Positions 36,647 through 48,592 of a stretch of 64,000 nt of DNA are shown here, one piece after another. A program made the translations under genes and the position numbers. The first letter of the stretch is position 1. Every line of letters starts with the position of its first letter. The stretch spans positions 64,634,879 to 64,698,878 of the forward strand of contig CM054182.1 in the NCBI GenBank assembly GCA_028829895.1, in the 5' to 3' direction. The DNA comes from Sinotaia quadrata (Eukaryota; Mollusca; Gastropoda; Architaenioglossa; Viviparidae). The notes beneath the pieces are model-generated. The model saw only the letters and a program-made list of their open reading frames with translations, did no database searches and was not told where the DNA came from.

Positions 36647-36865
36647 TTGAAAAATGTCCTGGCCTCCTCTAGGAAAAGCTGCTTCATTACAAAGCGCAAA
36701 TGTTTGAGGAGACTTGGACTTCTCACTCTAGATGATGTCTTGAACTTTATGACGAGTGACGTAGTCCAGAGAGTGCCCTTGAGCTCAGGGGAAGATTTTT
36801 CAGTCTGGTATTTTGAGTATGGGACAGAAACAGCTGAAAGCAATGTTGAAATGCTGTTAGTATGA
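36647..36865 (+). CDS. Unassigned 72-residue open frame with a nearby AATAAA
   Basis: The frame reads SSRKSCFITKRKCLRRLGLL, then LDDVLNFMTSDVVQRVPLSS and EDFSVWYFEYGTETAE, and stops at 36865; AATAAA occurs about 65 bp later (near 36930). Composition is more protein-like than the neighbouring AT-rich spacer. The opposite strand is also open over 36598-36939. I recognise no family and see no convincing start or upstream exon. It may be a 3'-terminal exon or a retro-inserted fragment, or chance. Confidence 0.2.
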   Translation: MKNVLASSRKSCFITKRKCLRRLGLLTLDDVLNFMTSDVVQRVPLSSGEDFSVWYFEYGTETAESNVEMLLV

Positions 36866-37005
36866 ACAGTAGAAGAAAGGCCTAAGTGGAGACAACTCAC
36901 GAAATTGGCATTTGTTCGCGATAAATGAAATAAAAGCATAAGACGGATTGGAAACAGTCATCGCAAAATTATTCCGTCGGCGTTTTCAGCGCTCGTGAAT
37001 GTGAA
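36866..37005. other. Short spacer
   Basis: Flank of the unassigned open frame with an AATAAA; nothing else seen. Confidence 0.5.
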
Positions 37006-37147
37006 ACGTTCCTCCCTCCCTCCCTCCCTCTCTCCCTCCCTCCCTCCCTCCCTCCCTCACTCACTCACTCACTCCCTCACTCCCTCACTCACTCACTCAC
37101 TCACTCACTCACTCACTCACTCACTCACTCACTCACTCACTCACTAT
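37006..37147. repeat. (CTCC)n then (ACTC)n microsatellite
   Basis: CTCC units give way to ACTC units. Frames spelling PSLP and THSL repeats are shadows. Confidence 0.98.
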
Positions 37148-37977
37148 ATGTTCCTTAAATTAACAAACTTTCTACGTTACCTTATAAAGAAATTCGTAAA
37201 AGAAACTCTATCGAAGAACACACTAAAATGCAAAGTTACATTTATAATTTTATTTATAATGTCGTCTCTTTTCCTTGAACGAGTATTGCTAATTTCGTGC
37301 ACAATTAACAACGCGCCAAGTGTCTTTTGAGTAAGTATGTGTTCGAACCCGGAGCTAGAATATCGCTCTCGACTGAACACCATCCCTCCAGTTCCTGCCT
37401 ATTTATTGTCATCACTTTAACTGGACATAACTGTGAGTTACCATCACTTTAACTCGTCATCACTTTGAGTTGTCATCGCTTTAACTCGCCACCATTGTGA
37501 GTTATCAATTTAACGAGTCATCACTGTGAATTATCATCACTTCAAATCGTCATCACTGTGAGCTGTCATCCTTTAACTGTCATCTCCTTCGCATATAATG
37601 ACACCAAGCGCAAAATTTGCAACCTTGCACATTTCTTTGTATGCCATTGAGCCCTTCCAACCAAGAAATGTAAACCCATGTAGCTGTTTCATTTTAAAAA
37701 ATACATTAACTGTAACTTGATTTTACAAAGGGTGGATGACAAGATTGGAACAAACTCTCTACTTACCCACCAACTCAACTCGCTCATTATGATCAGAAGA
37801 CTGATATATCCACCGTTGAACACATGCTAAACCTGTGCTGCCCATTTCATCTTGTACTTGGCAACCATATATCACAGAAGACCATAGTTCATTCCTTCCC
37901 TCCGCAAGCACACATACTCACAGATACTCACAGACCTGTCTACGCACAAATTACACACAGCAACAAGCACGTACACA
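37148..37977. repeat. Spacer with diverged TCATCACTTTAACTCG-type repeats
   Basis: From about 37395 to 37590, strings such as CATCACTTTAACT, CATCACTGTGAGTT and TCGTCATCACT recur every 25-30 bp with high divergence. The rest shows nothing recognisable. GTTCGAACCC near 37341 resembles a tRNA T-loop but no cloverleaf surrounds it. Confidence 0.6.
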
Positions 37978-38042
<65 letters not shown>

Positions 38043-38063
38043 CATCCATCCATCCATCCATCC

Positions 38064-38140
<77 letters not shown>
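37978..38140. repeat. (TATC)n microsatellite with CCAT core
   Basis: The same architecture as the array at 36.3 kb: TATC, then CCAT (38041-38065), then TATC. Confidence 0.98.
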
Positions 38141-38395
38141 GATGTTGTGCAATGCAAATTTCCTATACAATTAATTGTTTGATGTTGTGCAAGTTAAGAT
38201 CCATATACAATTACTTGTTTTATTTTGTGCAAGTTAAGATCCATATACAATTAACTGTTTGATGTTGTGCAAGTTAAGATCCATATACAATTAATTGTTT
38301 GATGTTTTACAAATTAAGTTCCATATACAATTACTTGTTTGTCGTTGTGCAATGTAAATTCAATATACAATTACTTGTTTGATGTTGATAACTGA
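38141..38395. repeat. 40-bp minisatellite, ~6 copies
   Basis: Units of about 40 bp with GATGTTGTGCAAGTTAAGAT and CCATATACAATTA. Edge copies are diverged. Confidence 0.93.
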
Positions 38396-39239
38396 AACGT
38401 GATGATGCATTTCGAAAAAACGAATTGTGTTCTGCAGAAATGCGCAAGAAATTGACATTAGCAGACTCGATCTCTGCACAGAAATATACAAAAACCTACA
38501 CAAGCAAAACAGCACGCACAGCAGCTCAATTTAAATCAGTTACAAGAAGAATAAAAAATTAAACACTTCAGGTGTGGATACAGGCAAGCATATGTTTTAT
38601 CTAGCGTTCGTCTGGTGTAGGATTTTCAAACTGGACTAGAAATAAAAGAAATAAGAAATGGGATGAAATACAATTAGGCACGTGTGAATGAAAAGAAAGG
38701 AAAAGATCTTGAAATATAATCACACAAATGGAAATTTTGCTGTAAAAAATTCAAAATTAATGTAATTGGACCTTGACTCAAGATTCAGAAATGTACATAC
38801 ATTTTACATGCTGTAAAAAAATCAAAAAGATATATCCAATATATTTGTAGTATTTAGAAAGAAAATAAACTCATCACAGTCAAGAAATAAAACTGAACCT
38901 ACTTTTAATAACACACAAAAAATTGGAATAAAAATTTGCATTGCACAATAAGCAGTAGCCCTCAGTATATATTTACATTTAAATAAAAGAAAATCACATT
39001 GCAAGGGGAATGATAAGCCTAAATTTATATTTACTTCAATATTCAGATACACATTTTAGAGACATATGTTAACTTGCTTAGAGTGACAGACCAACACACA
39101 GACTGAGAGACAGAAATAAAATGAAAAATTTAAAATTTACGAAGCAAAGTAATTTGCATTTAGTGATTGAATGGAAAAGGTAGAATGATGGACGAAGAAA
39201 AGAAAAATGCTGTAGGGAAAAAAGGAAAAGGCATATACA
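38396..39239. other. AT-rich spacer, no gene seen
   Basis: Nothing recognised; short frames lack features. Confidence 0.55.
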
Positions 39240-39623
39240 ATCAAAGAAGGGAGAGAGAAAAGGAAAGAAAGAGAGGTAAAGGGAGAGAACAAAGGAGGGG
39301 GAACAGAGAAGGAAAGAGAGAGGGAGTGAGAGAAGAAAAAAGAGAGGGAGAGAGAGAGAAGGAAAGAGAGGGAGTGAGAGAAGAAAGAAGAGAGAAAGAA
39401 AGAGAGAGGGAGAGAGAGAAGGAAAAAGAGAGAGGGAATGAGAGAAGGAAAGAGAGGGAAGTGAAGGAAAGAAAGGGAGAGAGAGGAAAAGGAGAGAGAA
39501 GAAAGGGGAGAGAAGGAAAGAGAGAAAGAGGAAAAGGGAGAGAAAGAAGGAGGGGAGAGAGAAGAAAAGAGAGAGAAGGGGGGGGGGAGAGACGGAAAGG
39601 GAGAGAGAAGAAAGAAATATAGA

Positions 39624-39677
<54 letters not shown>

Positions 39678-39787
39678 GAGAAAACGAAAAGGGGAGTGAA
39701 ATCAATCAAGGAGAAAATAAATATACTGAGAATGAGAGAGGAAAGACTGAGAAAGATAGAGGTAATTGGGGACAAAGGGAGACAAGG

Positions 39788-39844
<57 letters not shown>

Positions 39845-39850
39845 CAAAAA
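39240..39850. repeat. Long purine (GA/GGA/GAAA)-rich tract
   Basis: About 600 bp of almost pure purine on plus, with a clean (GA)n at about 39625-39672 and 39797-39841. The interruption at 39675-39795 is of mixed composition. Long open frames of R/E/K/G on plus and S/L/P/F on minus are compositional artefacts. Such tracts can adopt H-DNA or triplex structures. Confidence 0.97.
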
Positions 39851-39949
39851 GGAAACATACAGCAACCGCAAAATATTATTTTTAATTTTGCAGAGCGCCA
39901 TAAGAGCCACCCTCACCACCCATTCAACAGCAAAAACGATTTCAGTCGA

Positions 39950-40150
39950 CAACTGCACTGTGTTTGCTGTAAAATATACTTTAGATTTCAATCTTCAAGC
40001 TCACTGTGTTTGCTGTAAATATACTTTAGATTTCAATCTTCAAGCTCACTGTGTTTGCTGTAAATATACTTTAGATTTCAATCTTCAAGCTCACTGTGTT
40101 TGCTATAAATATACTTTAGACTTCAATCGTCAAACGCACTGTGTTTGGCT
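39950..40150. repeat. 45-bp minisatellite, 4 copies
   Basis: TTTAGATTTCAATCTTCAAG recurs at 39980, 40025, 40070 and (variant) 40115, with CTCACTGTGTTTGCTGTAAA between. In one plus frame it spells a 15-residue repeat with HCVCCKYTLD. Given its size and surroundings I treat it as a satellite. Confidence 0.95.
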
Positions 40151-41155
40151 GAATATGTTCTTGCAATTTTTCGTTCAGCTCACTCTCAAACAGCATTACC
40201 GCGAATCGGTAAAGAAAGACAAAGACTAATTAAACAACTTTAAAGCTTCATAACAAATCCAAAGTCACAATGTTTTGGTCAAATTTTGACAACAAAATTT
40301 TTGTCCTCAAAAATTGTAAAATGTCTTCATTTCAATCATACAATTTTTCGAATTCAGTCTGGTTTATTTTTCACCAGTGCGAATTCTTTCACCTACAATG
40401 GTGGATAAATCAAGGAATTAGCAATTTACTGTGACCGAGGGCTGCGTACTTAAACTGAATTGACGCCTTTCGATGAAGACTGACCCTAGACGAGACTTTT
40501 GAGTGAAAAGAATTTAAAGCAGAGCACCATTTCCCGGCATCGTTTGGCCTGCTATAAGTGAAGACAATTCCATAATCCGTCCATCAGTCTCGCCAATATC
40601 GTCGACCAATGATATCAGACCATTTATATTTAATTTGAAGATAACCGGAAGTAACCGGAAGCTCGAGTAGAGAGAAGCGCTGTAAAATTGCCCTCGATTC
40701 TGCACAAACTGTTTCACAGGGAAACTGACGTTTGCAAGTCTGTGACAAACAGTGACCTCATTGGAAGAGTTATCGATTTGTGACAAAGTTCACCGTACCA
40801 TTGAAATTTTCAGGAATATTTTCTTCTCTTTCCTCCTTTTCCTTTTTTCTTTTAGTTTTGTTTTTGTGCTGTCAATGTAGGGATCGAGTTTCACACATAA
40901 ATCCGTTCCTCGCAGAGTTGTTCAAAATCTGACGTGATCTTTAGATTTCGCGAGAACTTTTGCCTAAGATTTCACGTCACCTAGCGTATGTGAAGTCCGT
41001 TAACCTGTGTATTTCCCATCCTATTAATGTCTAAAGTACTGATTGATTGATTTATATTTACCGTCTACTTCCAGTGATTGTTGATTTTGTGGACGGGCGC
41101 ATGTGAACCTAGGAAAGCATTGAGAAAGGGCATGTGTTGGGGGAGGTAGAGATGA
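40151..41155. other. Spacer, no gene supported
   Basis: A 90-residue minus frame at 40514-40786 has two N-glycosylation-type sites near its start (NSS, NVS). It shows no membrane segment, no family match and no splice link to the GPCR. I do not call it a gene. Confidence 0.5.
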
Positions 41156-41216
41156 GAGGATAGTTAGATAGATGGATGGATAGTTGGATAAATAAATAGA
41201 TAGATAGATGGATATG

Positions 41217-41286
<70 letters not shown>

Positions 41287-41296
41287 CAGATAGATG
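41156..41296. repeat. (GATA)n microsatellite
   Basis: GATA/GGATA repeats; same class as the TATC arrays but in the opposite orientation. Confidence 0.97.
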
Positions 41297-42204
41297 AGTA
41301 CATTTGCAAAATGTTCCCGTAGCTTTTTTAACTGCTAACCTAGTTTCAAGAGTAAGTGTATTGTTTATATTATTCTCCTGAGTTGCCTTTCCTTTCCCTT
41401 GCTGTTACTTGCTTTCTATCTTTATTTTTGTGTCTACTTATAAGTTTCTCGCTTTAATTCAGGTGATTTACTAGTCATCTGTACATATCCCCCCCCCCCA
41501 GTCTTATTTTGTATTTGCCCTATTTTGGGATTTTGACACGGTGCCATCTGTCCGTCTCTTCTGTTGCTATAGCAATTGGGTGATGATCCGTGCTTTCAGT
41601 TTATTCTACTGTCAAATTTAATTTATGTGCTTGGTTCCAACTAGCTAGAGAATTCGGAATAATGATGGCGGGGCATCATTTCAGTCCGTTATATCATTAT
41701 GTTCTATTAATCGTAATATTAATCTTAGATCCGTACATTTTCTCTTGCTTTTCCTATCCCGTAGTTGGCGGTGATGAGCAATAAAATGGCACATAAAGTG
41801 TCACATTTAAAGTGCCACATAATGCGTCACACATAAAGTGTCATATTTAAAGTGCCACATAAATTGTCTCATATAAAGTGCCTTCCATTGAAAGTTTCTG
41901 GAATGTTGTTTTTATTATTGTTTTAATGTTGTTGAATCGGGGTATGTGCAAATTATGTAAACTTATTTGCTGTTTCGTTTAGTCTTAATTTTAATATCTG
42001 CAACAATAACAATCCTCGCCATCTTTCTTTATGTTATATATTATTAATAATAATCATGTTTCTTCTACTTCCTTTATGCTATTTATTAATCACAAGTTTG
42101 CATTTCTTATCAGTAAGTTAGTTTCGGTTATTTTATATACGCATTAAGTATTCGATTTACTGTTTGTCTTGAGCTTTTGCCGTTGTGTACTCATTGTGAA
42201 GGCA
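41297..42204. other. Spacer with a short diverged repeat
   Basis: At 41790-41880, GTGTCACATTTAAAGTGCCA-like units recur about every 20-40 bp. Nothing coding is recognised. Confidence 0.55.
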
Positions 42205-42385
42205 CTTGTACGTGAAAGTGTGAACTCGCTCGTTATTGCTAGTACGTGAAAGTGTGAACTCGCTCGTTATTGCTAGGTACGTGAAAGTGTGAACTCGCTC
42301 GTTATTGCTAGGTATGTGAAAGTGCAAACTCGGTCGATTTTGCTAGGTACGTGAAAGTGTGAACTCGCTTGTTATTGCTCTGTTC
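42205..42385. repeat. 34-36-bp minisatellite, 5 copies
   Basis: Units with GTACGTGAAAGTGTGAACTC and GCTCGTTATTGCTAG, spaced 34-36 bp. Confidence 0.95.
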
Positions 42386-42439
42386 GCCTAGGAAGCTAAT
42401 CCTTCTGGTGGTATCGAATACACGTACTCGGGCGTGGCT

Positions 42440-42852
42440 GAATCAGTTATTGTTGTGAGTTCTTCTGTGAAAATCCCTGCCAGTCAGGCCAGAAGTGCCT
42501 ATTCAAGCATGGCTTTGATAGAACTTGGGGATCCCCAAGTACATTTTTAGAAAATTGCTTTGACCAGCAATCCTGTTTAACAGTTCCTTCGAACCTCAGC
42601 CAAGAAATCAAAGTGTCACCGGGTTACAGTTCCCATTTTCGACCACCTCGCCAATTAATGGTCATTGATGTACTAGCAAGCTTAAGCCAAAGCGGAATTG
42701 TTTCTCTACATAATTCAGCATGTACAACTCGTCCTCAGACCTACCCACTTGCCATTGGAACCTTTGCTACCCATCTCGGTACCCGGAAAAATCTTCAGGT
42801 CGCCTTTACGCTAATCAGTTTTGTGTTTGTGTTGCAATTGTGCTTAAATTGA
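42440..42852 (+). CDS. Unassigned Cys-rich open frame (~137 codons, no family recognised)
   Basis: Continuous from just after a TGA near 42438 to the stop at 42852. The first third reads YCCEFFCENPCQSGQKC and continues to TWGSPSTFLENCFDQQSC, with eight to nine cysteines in about 50 residues. It continues with VPSNLSQEIKVSP and later ends in a hydrophobic stretch (AFTLISFVFVLQLCL). The N-terminal part vaguely recalls an extracellular EGF or lectin-like module, but spacing does not fit any family I can name. No ATG or strong splice acceptor sets the start. It could be an exon, a transposon relic or chance. Confidence 0.2.
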
Positions 42853-44519
42853 TTCTGGACATGCCACGAGAAAAGAGTAATTTCTATATTCTATGGACTG
42901 AAAAGCTGCCAGGACAACCCAGTGCCACATACAAGACACGACAAAGAAAATGGTTAGTTCATTGTTGATTTGTTGTTGACTTAGTATAGTAATTTCTCAG
43001 AGGTAGTAAATGTACTGGTGGAAATAGTTTTTGCATTTGTAGAGTACAGGGTTTCCTTAGTAGATGCTAGATTCACATTGCAAGAAAGCAGTTTAAAATG
43101 TGATGTGATATTGTTAAAGATGTAACGTAATTAGTCAGTGATTGTATAGAGTGGGTATCTTACTTCATTGCCAGTCAGGGATGTATAACGATTTAAATAG
43201 CTGATGGAAATACAGTCTGGGCATCATTAGTTAATTGCCAGTCAGGTATGTATAACGATTTAAATAGCTGATGGAAATAGTTACTAACCAGGTGCTTTGA
43301 TAAGAAGACAGTTTTCTTTTTATAAAAACAGACCCTGATTCTTGTGTCGGGTTCTTAGCGGGGTGGTTTTCGTGCTTGATGAAAATCAAATGAGAGCATT
43401 TAATGCGAGTGTGACATTTTGAATGTAGTCTTCATGTATCCTGTGCTGTCCTGTGATATGTTGCCACGCACAGCAGCAAAATATTGACACTCTCGCGTTT
43501 ATATTGTATTGATTATATTATTCTTACGAACTGAATGCTGCTATTTAATTAGCTACGATATAAAATAGTTACCAATTGAAGATGAACTATTATTAGATGC
43601 GACAGCTGAATAATATTATTCTTGGAACGTTCATCAGTAGCAACCTTGTAGTAATACCTCGTAACATTAGACTAATCTCTCAATTTATTTCTTGATATTT
43701 GATTAATAATTTCATTTGAACCTAATTAAATTGCTATTAATTCATGAAATTGGCTCCGTGATTGCCCGTTTCTATGTCGAGTACAGTGTAGCATTCCTGT
43801 GTAACATTTCCTGTGTAACTTTCCCTGTGTAACATTCCCTGTGTAACTTTCCCAGTGTACTACAGACAGCGGGTGTCTGAGTAGTTCGGACCAGGGTCCA
43901 TGGTTTTACATTTGCATTTCGCTTGTTGCTGTTAGGGCAATACAAATTAGAATAATCTAAAAGGTCACAGTTTGCATCTTGGCCTAATCGGGTAAGTTTG
44001 TCTGCCGTGACCTAATTACGACAGCCAAAACATTTGGAGTTTTTCCCATAGTGTGGGGCTGTTGGGGTTATCAGATTATATGTTCCTCTTTCCACACACC
44101 GGAGTAGTGGATTATTTTGACCACAACGGACTTGTGAAATTTCTAATCTAATGGATTGGAAACACAAAACCTTTGAACTTGTGTATGGCATGCATTTAAT
44201 TAGACTTCGCCGAGCGTGCATTTAATCCTACGGATATTTATTTATTTACCAGAGAAGGCTAACCACAAAGTCTCACACAAAAAGTGAATTAATAATATAT
44301 ATATTATTATATTCACTATTTACGTGAAAGCTACTTTAATTTTTAATGCTGTAAAAAAGAAAAGAAAAGGAAAGGAAAGCAAACAAAACAATAAAATCAA
44401 ATACTCTACATCACGTTCCCTCTCCCGCAACAAATAAATTCTCCCTAACAAAATTAATTCATTACAAGTACAGGAGACTCGAATAGCAGACGATTATTAA
44501 AAAAAAGATTCACCTCGTG
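42853..44519. repeat. Spacer with one ~90-bp duplication
   Basis: A block with TGCCAGTCAGGGATGTATAA and CGATTTAAATAGCTGATGGA occurs at about 43170 and 43237. A short GTGTAACATTCCCT triplicate lies at 43798-43860. No gene is seen. Confidence 0.6.
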
Positions 44520-44587
44520 TTGTGTGTTGTGTGTGTGTGTGGAGAGAGAGAGAGAGAAAGAGAGAGAGAGAAAAAGAGAAAGAGAAA

Positions 44588-44643
<56 letters not shown>

Positions 44644-44690
44644 AAGAGAGAGAAAGAGAGAGAAAGAGAGAAAGAGAGTGACTGACTGAG
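44520..44690. repeat. (GT)n and (GA/GAAA)n microsatellite
   Basis: A short GTGTGT stretch followed by purine-only GA and GAAAGA repeats to about 44680. Confidence 0.97.
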
Positions 44691-45761
44691 TCAGTAGCAG
44701 ATTTATCGACTCATTGTCTCATTGGAAAATTTAATGAATGAACAGAGCGTTTAAATTATACACGAAATGTTTTAGAATACTGCAAAAGGATCACTCCTAC
44801 ACCCCTATAGGACTTGTTACCATCTTTCACCACTCACAGCATTCTGAATGTCAGTAATTACTATGTCATATCACTGACAACTGACCACTAAACTCTGACC
44901 ATTATTCATTGACCATTGACTACTGATCACCGTTGACCACTAAGCTCTAACTATGAACCACTGATCACCGTTGACCACTAAATTCTAACTATGAACCACT
45001 GATCACCAAACTCTGACCATAGACCACTGACCACTCAACTCTGACATTGATCACTGCACTCTGACCGTCGACCACTGACCATTGAACATTAGCCATTGCT
45101 ACAAGCAGATCGCGAAATTCCTCGACACATAGTGTACTCTCGAGTCCGAAAATGTTTTTACACAGAGGCTGAAAACAAACCACAAAGCAATGTTTCATCT
45201 CGCTGTCTGGAATCCACTGTTCAGAGCAAAGCCATTTGCATCGGAGCCAGGAAACCGCTCAACGGAAGGACTTGGAATTGCATCCTCCAATCAAAGACGA
45301 TTCTAAGTGTTGGACAGCCAGGTATCGGCAAATCATGGTAAATTGCAGACCGGATCGATCGACTTCAAACTCATTTTTAATCCACCGGGAAGATGACCTT
45401 CCCACTCCATCCCCACCATCCTATCTCAACCCCCCCTCACGCTCGTGAACAGTTGGGGATTGAGCACGTTAATCAAAATGTCCTGTCCTCCTTGACCTCA
45501 TCTTCTCCACACTGCGGTTCAAACCAGACGTACGATCAAAGTGTTTGGTGAATGGCTAATGAAAGCTCTGTGCGAAATCTTGATTCGTTTGGTGAGGAAA
45601 AGAATGAAGTCTGGATTAAATTAGGAAACATTTAGACACGTGGTACCATGACTAGCGATGTGTGTTGATACACAATAAGTCAGAGGGCAAGACTTGTTAT
45701 GAACTGAGTTGACCCTGAACATTGTAAGAAACGAAAGGCGGACTCGCTTTGTTGAAATAAG
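44691..45761. repeat. Diverged GACCACTGACCA-type repeats, then spacer
   Basis: From about 44870 to 45090, short units such as TGACCACTAA, CTCTGACCAT and CACTGATCACC alternate. From 45091 to 45761 the composition is richer in GC, but I find no supported exon. Two overlapping plus frames (45096-45341, 45236-45448) match no family. Confidence 0.6.
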
Positions 45762-45965
45762 ACAAGGGGTAGGGGTATTATACACAGACAATGGGCATTA
45801 AAACAAGGGGTAGGGGTATTATACACAGACAATGGGCATTAAAACAAGGGGTAGGGGTATTATACACAGACAATGGGCATTAAAACAAGGGGTAGGGGTA
45901 TTATACACAGACAATGAGATTTTAAAACAAGAGTAGGAATATTATACACAGACAAGGAATTAAAG
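45762..45965. repeat. 41-bp minisatellite, 4-5 copies
   Basis: Units start ACAAGGGGTAGGGGTATTAT at 45762, 45803, 45844 and 45885; the last is diverged. Each unit contains GGGGTAGGGG. That is only two G-tracts, so four tracts come from neighbouring units; quadruplex formation is conceivable but unproven. Confidence 0.95.
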
Positions 45966-47019
45966 CAACAACTACATAAAAATAATAAAAGATAAAAATG
46001 GTACTTTTACTTGATAAAAGTCTTCCTTAATTGTTAACCCTTTATTCTTGTTGCATTTAAAAAACAATGAAAAACATTTCAATTAAATAAAATAAGCAAT
46101 TCAACAATGAAACCAACATAACATGCATGCAAGCGAATAAATCTACTACAGACAAATTAAATAAACTATTAGACGAAAGAAAAAAAAGACATTTCTGCAA
46201 AAAGCTCAGCCAGTAATTTAAATAGTAAACTAATTAGAACATTGATAATTATTCAAATAAGAGAACAAACAAATAAAAAGCAAAATATCTACCACACACT
46301 GAAACAATAATAAAAGATACACTCAATTAACAATCCATCGAATTCATTAAATAAATAAATAACTGTTCAAGAGCAGAAAAGAAAGGAAAAAAGGAAATAA
46401 ATGTTCTGATTTTCTGAGCCAACTAAAAGACTCTAACGAAAGGGTATTCGAACCTAATACTAACAATATTCGTGTGATTTATCATCGAGAAGAGGCTTCT
46501 GCCACGAAGAATGGGGGGAGGGGGTGGAGAAATGGCGAGGGGGTGGTTGATACTCTGTCTCAGCTGTGCTGTGATTCACACCCACAACATACTTTAAACT
46601 GGTTGGTGTGCTCACTAAGGCACACAAGACAAAAACGAACGAAAAGCAAATATATAAACACGCTTATTTCACTTCACTTTTTCTTCTATCTCTTCGATTT
46701 CATTTTGTTTTAATTAATCTAACAAAAAATAAATAAAAAACAAGTTCTATGATTATAACATGGCGTGACATTTAATGGCTTTTTTCCCAGCCGAGATCGT
46801 TTATGAGACAAAATTAATATAAAAATGTACTGGAGGGGATGGGGGAATGGGGTTTCTAGAAAGATGTCAGAGTAATTGGTTTTGAAAAACAGTTTTGAGA
46901 CTTAGAAAAATCTGACAAAAATTGGTATAGCGCAAAGTTGATATAATTGCTATCATATCTATTAACAATAAGCTACATAGTACATATAATACGTCTTGTG
47001 GTTGGTACAAGACTCTGGA
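45966..47019. other. AT-rich spacer, no gene seen
   Basis: Nothing recognised, apart from a short GGGGAGGGGGTGG patch near 46513-46545. Confidence 0.55.
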
Positions 47020-47430
<411 letters not shown>

Positions 47431-47590
47431 TCTGAAAGGTGAAGTACGCTGTTGTTCCTCTAAGCATTACAAACAGTAAGATCTTCTACACGGATCATTG
47501 CCAGTAATTTAACTGTGATTGTAACAACAAAAGTAAATCGACTCCAACATAAATTACCCAAATGCACAGTGTGTAGCAACTGATTTAATA

Positions 47591-48290
47591 ATGGTCGAAA
47601 AACTGGACAGGACAGCTACTGCTTTTGGTATGGAAATCAATGCATAGAAGACGAAATTGATGACCGACAACACCAGTGGCATCGGCAATGACATCATATT
47701 TGGTAATCAGAAACTGGAAGCAGTTTATAAATTCAAGTACTTAGGAGCCATCGTGACAGACGAGGGATCAAAACCAGAAATAACGTCAGGATTGTGCTGA
47801 CAATAACAGCAAAGGCAAGGCTGAAGACAGTTTGGAAAGACAGAAACACCTCTGTCCGCTCAAAGATCAGACTGATGCGCTCCTTGGTTGTATCTGTGTT
47901 CTTATATGCCTGTGAGTCATGGACCCTCAAAGCAGATCTTGAAAAGAGGATACAAGTCACTGAAATGAGATGCTTTCAAAGGTTGCTTGTCACAAATGAC
48001 GAAGTGAGAAACAGAATTAGACAAGCCATTGGGCCCTATGAAGAACTTTTGGCCATTGTGAAAAAGTGAAAAAACGCAAAATGAAATGGTAAGGGCATAT
48101 CACACGATCAACAGAGCTTGCCAAGACAGTCATGCAAGGTACTGCGCAAGGAGGGCGAAGGAGAGGAAGACAGAGGAAAGTGTTGGGAGGATAACATCTC
48201 AGAGTGGACAGGACTGAAGCTGAGCGATATAGTCAGATTATATTTATCAGAGAACAGAATGGAATGGAGGAATCTGGTTGTCAGGTCAAC
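47591..48290 (+). pseudogene. LINE (non-LTR) endonuclease-reverse transcriptase, 3'-terminal fragment
   Basis: The translated text follows the C-terminal region of the widespread animal LINE ORF2. It begins MVEKLDRTATAFGMEINA, then a stop where the family has a Lys/Gly codon. FKYLGAIVTDEGSKPEI then precedes a frameshift near 47790. LKTVWKDRN, LVVSVFLYACESWTLKAD and EKRIQVTEMRCFQRLL follow, then the VTNDEVRNRI...GPYEELL block. Another frame break near 48069 precedes KMKWxGHITRSTELAKTVMQ and the RRRGRQRK basic stretch. WEDNISEWTGLKLSD and SENRMEWRNLV end it. The residues GISYKD-like before VTNDEV appear deleted. It is a dead 5'-truncated copy, as usual for LINE insertions; a 42-bp array starts directly after it. 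Confidence 0.9.
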
Positions 48291-48306
48291 AGTGATAGAT
48301 TGCGGA

Positions 48307-48592
48307 CAGAATATAACGAATTGTACTAATAATGAACACTATTGCAGCCAGAATATAACGAATTGTACTAATAATGAATACTATTGCAGCCAGAATATAA
48401 CGAATTGTACTAATAATGAATACTATTGCAGCCAGAATATAACGAATTGTACTAATAATGAATACTATTGCAGCCAGAATATAACGAATTGTACTAATAA
48501 TGAACACTATTGCAGCCAGAATATAACGAATTGTACTAATAATGAATACTATTGCAGCCAGAATGTAACGAATTGTACTAATAATGAATAAC
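48307..48592. repeat. 42-bp minisatellite, 7 copies, at the 3' end of the LINE fragment
   Basis: Units start CAGAATATAACGAATTGTAC at 48307, 48349 and so on, with TAATAATGAATACTATTGCA. The length is divisible by three, so both strands are open (SQNITNCTNNEYYC on plus; FIISTIRYILAAIV on minus). Its direct abutment on the LINE tail suggests the array grew from the LINE 3' end or target site. Confidence 0.95.

Noticed and set aside
37320..37390. tRNA or tRNA-derived SINE suggested by GTTCGAACCC
   Set aside because: No A-box at the right distance and no acceptor or anticodon stem.
39137..39991. Long Ser/Leu/Phe-rich (minus) and Arg/Glu/Lys-rich (plus) open frames
   Set aside because: Composition artefacts of a homopurine tract with GA repeats.
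40514..40786. Candidate N-terminal exon of the GPCR (sites NSS and NVS on minus)
   Set aside because: No TM1 or TM2 segment, no donor in the phase needed for the TM3 exon, and no receptor motif.
45096..45341. Walker A-like GQPGIGKS in a plus frame
   Set aside because: The frame stops two residues later; no following ATPase motifs, no homologous context.
48118..48591. 157-residue plus frame as one gene
   Set aside because: Its first third is the LINE C-terminus and the rest is the 42-bp array; the two are joined by chance.
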